DNA of 56,772 nucleotides from a virus, in the IMG/VR virus record IMGVR_UViG_3300018432_000006, positions 1 through 56,772 of that record; one strand, given 5' to 3'. The notes under the pieces are model-generated. The model did not search any database, had not been told where the DNA came from, and was given only the letters and a program-made list of their open reading frames with translations. The translations under genes were made by a program, and so were the position numbers. Positions 55,313-56,772 of the stretch are shown here, in pieces. The first letter of the stretch is position 1, and every line of letters begins with the position of its first letter.

Positions 55313-55356
55313 GTTCTGACATGCGTAACTATACGCTCGTCGGGACGACACCGCAA
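55313..55356 (-). promoter_or_regulatory. Leftward phage promoter, GTCAGAAC family
   Basis: On the minus strand TTGCGG (55351-55356), 17-base spacer, TATAGT (55328-55333), then TACGCATGTCAGAAC ending at 55313. It lies just after the end of the long leftward operon. Confidence 0.9.
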
Positions 55357-55382
55357 ACACGGCGTGCGCCGGCGCCCCAACA

Positions 55383-55586
55383 TCACGGCGACTTGCTGTG
55401 GAAGAAATGCAGGTGAGCCCATGCCGCGCCCAGTGCCGATCGCCACGACAGGTGCCAAGTCCACGCCGATAGCTGGTTCACGCACTGCGGGCGGTGGCAA
55501 TGGTGCTCCCAGTAGCGTCCCGCCCACGGCGTGCCATCCCACGGCGAACGGGCGGGACGGTACAGAACCGTCGTCTTCGCCGTCAT
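55383..55586 (-). CDS. Hypothetical protein, 67 aa
   Basis: ATG at 55584-55586 overlapping the exoribonuclease stop. Trp- and His-rich (WAGRYWEHHCHRPQCVNQLS); Cys and His may bind metal. Last gene of the leftward operon. Confidence 0.72.
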   Translation of the reverse strand: MTAKTTVLYRPARSPWDGTPWAGRYWEHHCHRPQCVNQLSAWTWHLSWRSALGAAWAHLHFFHSKSP

Positions 55587-56437
55587 GCCGACGGGTCCCG
55601 GGGCGTGCTCTGCCCCAGATCCTCCGTCGTGACCACGGTCCCGGGCGCGACGTCGAAGTTCGAGCGGGGTGGGTCCGGGTGCACGTAGCCCTGCACCACG
55701 GTGATGTCGTGGCGCTTGAACGTCACGTGTGGAGGCAGCTCGACGTGTGTCTGTAGTTCGACGTCCCAGCCGCTGCGCACGAGCCGCACCGGGCCATCCG
55801 GCGCAGCTCTCTCCGCGTAGTCGTCGAGGAACCGTGCCATGGCCAGGTTGTGCCGTGCGTCTTCGAGCGCGTTGTGTTCGCCGGCCGCTCGCTTCGGCAT
55901 CTCCGGGTTGCCCAGCCGGTGGCGTTCCTGGCGTAGGTCGTTGGTCCACATCGGGACGCCGTCGGGCAGGTCGATCATCTTGCCCCACAGCCAGCACAGC
56001 GCGACGTGGTCGTAAGCCCCGTACCAGGCCCATAGCTCGACGTCGGGGCCGGCGGCGCGCAGGAAGTCGCGTACCTCGTTCGCGATCACCTGGCGTGGCT
56101 TCACGGTGGTGTCTGTGTGGTCGAGGCGGACGAAGTCGAGCACCGGGCGCGGGGCGAACAGCGGCACGCCTTTCAGGTGCTTGTCGAGATGCTTCCGGTC
56201 TAGCAGCGGTAGGGACGGCACCACGTTCTTCACGAGCCACGGTTCCGCCATGATCCGATCCCATGGCGTCTTTCCGATGTACCCGCCGCGCAGGTCCGGG
56301 TCGTGCTGCGTGGTGTCGTCGAGGTCGCCGTTGACGGCGTAGTACTCGCGTCCGTCGTCGGTCACCATGCCGATGCTGATGAGATCGATGGTGCTGCCGC
56401 TCTCGATGAACTCTGTGTCGTAGAACACGCGGGTCAC
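55583..56437 (-). CDS. 3'-5' exoribonuclease-like protein (Rv2179c type), 284 aa
   Basis: The start FYDTEFIE (D7, E9) and IDLISIGMV, then WYGAYDHVALCWLWG (D143) and EHNALEDARHNL (H188, D193), match the DEDDh fold of the small exoribonuclease family that includes mycobacterial Rv2179c. A C-terminal 80-residue beta-rich extension follows. GTG start in GTGA overlap. It probably trims RNA. Confidence 0.87.
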   Translation of the reverse strand: MTRVFYDTEFIESGSTIDLISIGMVTDDGREYYAVNGDLDDTTQHDPDLRGGYIGKTPWDRIMAEPWLVKNVVPSLPLLDRKHLDKHLKGVPLFAPRPVLDFVRLDHTDTTVKPRQVIANEVRDFLRAAGPDVELWAWYGAYDHVALCWLWGKMIDLPDGVPMWTNDLRQERHRLGNPEMPKRAAGEHNALEDARHNLAMARFLDDYAERAAPDGPVRLVRSGWDVELQTHVELPPHVTFKRHDITVVQGYVHPDPPRSNFDVAPGTVVTTEDLGQSTPRDPSA

Positions 56438-56772
56438 GGCTGCTCTCCCTCGAACTCGTGTCGGCGGTCGATGTCGTTCCACTCCGGCCACGTCGAGCGG
56501 GGCGTCAGCGCGATCATGCCCTGTGCGAGCACGGCGCCCAACGCGCGCTTGACGAGCACACCGGTGCGCTGCGCCGGCGTTCCCTTGAACCCGATGGCGA
56601 CGTCGTCGGCGGCGAACCGAGCCACGCGCAGCGCCTGGTCGAAGTCATCCTGCGTCGACGCCGGCAGCGCGCGCACCGTGTTCGTCAGCTCGGTAGTGGA
56701 TGCGCTGGCGTCCCGGAGCACCCCGAACACGTGCAAGGTGTGGGACTCGCCCAGGTCGAACCGGAGTTTGCA
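56434..56772 (-). CDS. Hypothetical protein, C-terminal part (gene crosses the contig join)
   Basis: This is the continuation of the frame that starts at 255: ... SHTLHVFGVLRDASASTTEL ... to the stop at 56434-56436, which overlaps the GTG of the exoribonuclease gene. Bases 56650-56772 repeat the start of the window, so on the closed map the gene spans 255-1 and 56649-56434, 471 bases, 156 residues. Without the join it would be miscalled as a 100-residue protein from a TTG. Confidence 0.85.
   Translation of the reverse strand, partial: CKLRFDLGESHTLHVFGVLRDASASTTELTNTVRALPASTQDDFDQALRVARFAADDVAIGFKGTPAQRTGVLVKRALGAVLAQGMIALTPRSTWPEWNDIDRRHEFEGEQP
56650..56772. repeat. Terminal direct repeat, right copy
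   Basis: Identical to bases 1-123; see the left copy. It lies wholly inside the coding region of the gene that crosses the join. Confidence 0.97.

Noticed and set aside
1-56772. tRNA genes, CRISPR arrays, insertion sequences, integrase and attP
   Set aside because: I looked for T-loop patterns, regularly spaced repeats, transposase or recombinase motifs and found none I could support. A tRNAscan and HMM search would be decisive.

Overview
The window is a complete tailed-phage genome on a circular map. Its first 123 bases recur exactly as its last 123 (56650-56772), and an intact gene runs across that join, so the unique length is 56,649 bp and base 1 is arbitrary. GC-rich DNA, frequent GTG starts, TTGAC-17-TANNNT promoters, a peptidoglycan-recognition amidase and HK97-type head genes with a long tape measure but no sheath point to a siphovirus of an actinobacterium. 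The host genus cannot be fixed from the sequence; several families (DUF6283, BldC-type HTH, SpdB-like and FtsK/TraB-like proteins) recall Streptomyces phages and plasmids.

Layout. (1) From about 9963 leftward through base 1 and on to 55383 runs a set of small, mostly ATGA/GTGA-overlapping genes: a replication initiator, a HIT protein, a methyltransferase, an exoribonuclease-like protein and many unknowns. (2) 10-19 kb is accessory DNA of short genes facing both ways, nearly every transcription unit having its own copy of one phage promoter. (3) 19.3-21.3 kb has a polysaccharide pyruvyl transferase, an XRE repressor and the endolysin. (4) 21.4-24.4 kb is more accessory DNA, including a BldC-like DNA-binding protein and a lipoprotein. 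(5) 24.4-28.8 kb is recombination (RecE-like exonuclease, Erf-like annealing protein, VRR-NUC nuclease) and a second lipoprotein. (6) 29.4-54.9 kb is the rightward virion module: Stealth-like glycosyltransferase, DUF1360-like protein, terminase, FtsK-type translocase, portal-MuF fusion, protease, GT4 glycosyltransferase, capsid, tail and adaptor genes, a frameshifted tail chaperone pair, tape measure, a Dit-like protein with two inserted carbohydrate-binding-like domains, and two tip proteins. Leftward accessory operons interrupt it at 28.8-29.2 and 32.8-34.9 kb.

How it may work. No DNA polymerase, helicase, primase or integrase is recognisable. A replication initiator with palindromic repeats inside its gene, an SpdB-like membrane protein and an FtsK/TraB-like translocase suggest a phage-plasmid lifestyle. 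The initiator gene is preceded by a leader ORF that overlaps its start, a hairpin that buries its ribosome-binding site, and, on the other strand, a promoter-hairpin-terminator array that looks like a countertranscribed antisense RNA. This resembles plasmid copy-number control and is the most interesting candidate system here. The second is a regulon of about a dozen promoters sharing TTGNNN-17-TANNGT followed by GCAYGTCAGAAC, scattered on both strands in front of accessory genes. The third is a set of three glycan-modifying enzymes spread through the genome.
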